A DNA stretch of 6,151 bases from Candidatus Omnitrophota bacterium (GTDB taxonomy: Bacteria; Omnitrophota; Gorgyraeia; Duberdicusellales; 4484-171): positions 1 through 6,151 of the forward strand of contig DAOVKQ010000046.1 of assembly GCA_030631705.1 (NCBI GenBank). The letters are read 5' to 3'. Below are positions 4,752 through 6,151 of this stretch, one piece after another. The position numbers were made by a program, and so were the translations under genes. How positions within the stretch are numbered: the first letter of the stretch is position 1; every line of letters begins with the position of its first letter. The notes under the pieces were generated by a model, which saw only the letters and a program-made list of their open reading frames with translations, ran no database searches and had not been told where the DNA came from.

Positions 4752-6151
4752 ATGGAGAGAATCATTGAGCAATTATGGAATGCATCAGGGAAAGACAAAG
4801 CGGAAGTTAGCCCGGGAAATCTTTTCAAAACAATAGGTTTTGATGGCGACAAGGCTCGTCTGGGGTGGGTCCTTCCGCCGCCATGGCGGCTGGTTGAGGA
4901 GAGCCTGCGTAGTTGTCTTGGACTTATGAAAAATAAAAAAGAATTTATCTTTGTGGGTATGGGAGGTTCAGCCAACGGTATAAAGACGATAATAAGCTTA
5001 AAGAATACGAAAAATGTACATTGCTTGGATAGTCTTGATCCTGAAGCTGTCGCTGAGGTTGTGTCGAAAATAAAGAATTTAAAAAATACCGTGATTATTC
5101 CTATATCTAAGTCGGGAACGACAGAAGAGACTCAATTAATCGCTTATACCCTGCGGGATTTATTTAAGAAAAATGCCGGGAAGAATTTCTTATGGCTGGT
5201 AGATAAAGGTTCTTCTTCTAAATTAGATTCTTTAGGCTGGAGAGGCTTTAAACGTCTTTCGATACAGGTTGACGGTTTAAGCGATGTCGGAGGAAGGTTT
5301 TCGTCTCCGCATACTCTTATATTCTTTCTCCCTTTGTTTTTGGCGATGGAACGTGATTTCTCTAAATTAAAGAAAGCATACGAACAATATATATCGTTAA
5401 CGGATAAAATCGTAAAAAAAGCTTTTGATGACGCGTCGCGTTATAGTAAAAGAAAAAATGCTTATTTCTCGATTATTGTTCCCTCAAATATTCGCGAAAG
5501 TTTTGCCACTTGGGTTACGCAGTTATTCCAGGAGAGCATTGGTTCAAAGAAGACAGGCCTTTCGGTAAAAACGCTTGTTTTATCAAAGAAAAACAAATAT
5601 GATTCTTTCGGCTTCTTGAATTTAAATATAGAGTCAAAGAGTTTAATTGTTAAATTAATGGCTCAAATGTATTATTTGCAGAATTTTGTCGCGATTTATT
5701 CTTATTATAAAAAGATAAATTTTGTAAATCAGCCTTGCGTTGAGAAATATAAAAAGACGATGAAAGCTTTAAGCTTTAATGATATAACCGAAATAAGGAG
5801 TTGTGATTATAAAAGTTTGATTGGCGCGGTAACAAAAAAGATAAAAATACAACATAAGTTCATTGAAATCATTCTTTATTTTCATCCCAAAAGCAGTGAA
5901 ATTTCCGCTATTGGAAAATTGTTTAAAAAGTATTTTCCTAATCGGAGGATATTCATATTCATAGGGAGTGACTGGAATCACCATTCATATCAGGCGGCTT
6001 ATCAGGATAAGGAAAGCTTATATGTACTTTTGCTAAAAGATGGATATTCGCTTTTCTGTCCCGGCGTAGATAGAAAATATCTTACCCGGAATTACCAGAC
6101 TTTAAGGCTCATAGGTTACGCTACTTATCTTACCCTTAAAAAGAACGCGCT
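4752..6151 (+). CDS. pgi: Glucose-6-phosphate isomerase family protein (SIS domains), 3' end beyond window
   Basis: The frame is open from ATG 4752 to the window edge (466 complete codons, no stop), so the C-terminus is missing. The expected role is cytoplasmic interconversion of glucose-6-phosphate and fructose-6-phosphate. Family motifs in order are: FVGMGGSANG (67-76), LDSLDPEAV (92-100), ISKSGTTEET (118-127) for phosphate binding, DVGGRFS (178-184) with the conserved Arg, QLFQESIG (257-264) with the catalytic-type Glu, and NQPCVEKYK (326-334), where FDQPGVE-x-x-K is usual. About 130 further residues follow, including NHHSYQ (409-414) and IGYATYLTL (454-462). This layout, and an N-terminal RLGW, recalls the Pgi half of bifunctional transaldolase-Pgi proteins rather than the 450-aa Bacillus form. 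No transaldolase domain precedes it. Family membership is secure. Exact substrate and activity are less so, because the NPFD-type segment reads NFVN. The gene follows 498 bp of repeats and probably belongs to a new transcription unit. Confidence 0.85.
   Translation, partial: MERIIEQLWNASGKDKAEVSPGNLFKTIGFDGDKARLGWVLPPPWRLVEESLRSCLGLMKNKKEFIFVGMGGSANGIKTIISLKNTKNVHCLDSLDPEAVAEVVSKIKNLKNTVIIPISKSGTTEETQLIAYTLRDLFKKNAGKNFLWLVDKGSSSKLDSLGWRGFKRLSIQVDGLSDVGGRFSSPHTLIFFLPLFLAMERDFSKLKKAYEQYISLTDKIVKKAFDDASRYSKRKNAYFSIIVPSNIRESFATWVTQLFQESIGSKKTGLSVKTLVLSKKNKYDSFGFLNLNIESKSLIVKLMAQMYYLQNFVAIYSYYKKINFVNQPCVEKYKKTMKALSFNDITEIRSCDYKSLIGAVTKKIKIQHKFIEIILYFHPKSSEISAIGKLFKKYFPNRRIFIFIGSDWNHHSYQAAYQDKESLYVLLLKDGYSLFCPGVDRKYLTRNYQTLRLIGYATYLTLKKNA

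Noticed and set aside
4712..4975. Reverse-strand open frames opposite the real genes, for example 4712-4975, 326-583 and 5769-5984
   Set aside because: They lie antisense to well-supported coding sequences, have no recognisable motifs or ribosome sites, and are expected by-products of the codon composition.

Overview
The window looks like a bacterial chromosome segment of moderate to low GC with tightly packed genes, all on the + strand. The taxon cannot be fixed from this sequence. The combination of a divergent acetyl-CoA carboxylase beta subunit, a stand-alone UgpC/MalK-type ATPase, membrane-anchored GGDEF proteins in tandem and a long AT-rich, short-period repeat block between genes reminds me of uncultured PVC-side lineages such as Candidatus Omnitrophota. 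That placement is an impression, not a result.

Layout. Bases 1-53 hold the unresolved end of whatever lies upstream, plus a very strong Shine-Dalgarno sequence. accD (54-896, TTG start) encodes the carboxyltransferase beta subunit of acetyl-CoA carboxylase. A near-consensus sigma-70 promoter (893-921) overlaps its stop codon and should drive a three-gene unit. That unit is a UgpC/MalK-family sugar-importer ATPase (948-2051), a two-TM GAF-GGDEF diguanylate cyclase (about 2044-3303) and a one-TM GGDEF diguanylate cyclase (3291-4253). The three genes overlap end to start by 8 and 13 nt, which suggests translational coupling. Both cyclases keep the GGEEF active site. Only the second keeps the RxxD inhibitory site, so the pair may differ in product feedback.

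Bases 4254-4751 contain no gene. They hold a 16-copy GTCAC array with alternating 7/8-bp steps (4260-4381), a short GC-rich unique stretch, and a fold-back element of about 280 bp (4427-4708). Both arms of the fold-back are built of 7-bp units, and the unit classes run in mirrored order on the two arms.

After the repeats, a SIS-domain protein of the glucose-6-phosphate isomerase family (4752 to beyond the window end) begins. Its layout resembles the Pgi half of the transaldolase-Pgi fusion enzymes, without the transaldolase half.

Taken together, the window links fatty-acid precursor supply, carbohydrate import, c-di-GMP signalling and hexose-phosphate metabolism. Only the ABC-GGDEF-GGDEF set is physically tied as an operon. 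No convincing new defence or mobile system is visible. The most unusual item is the heptad-periodic intergenic block.
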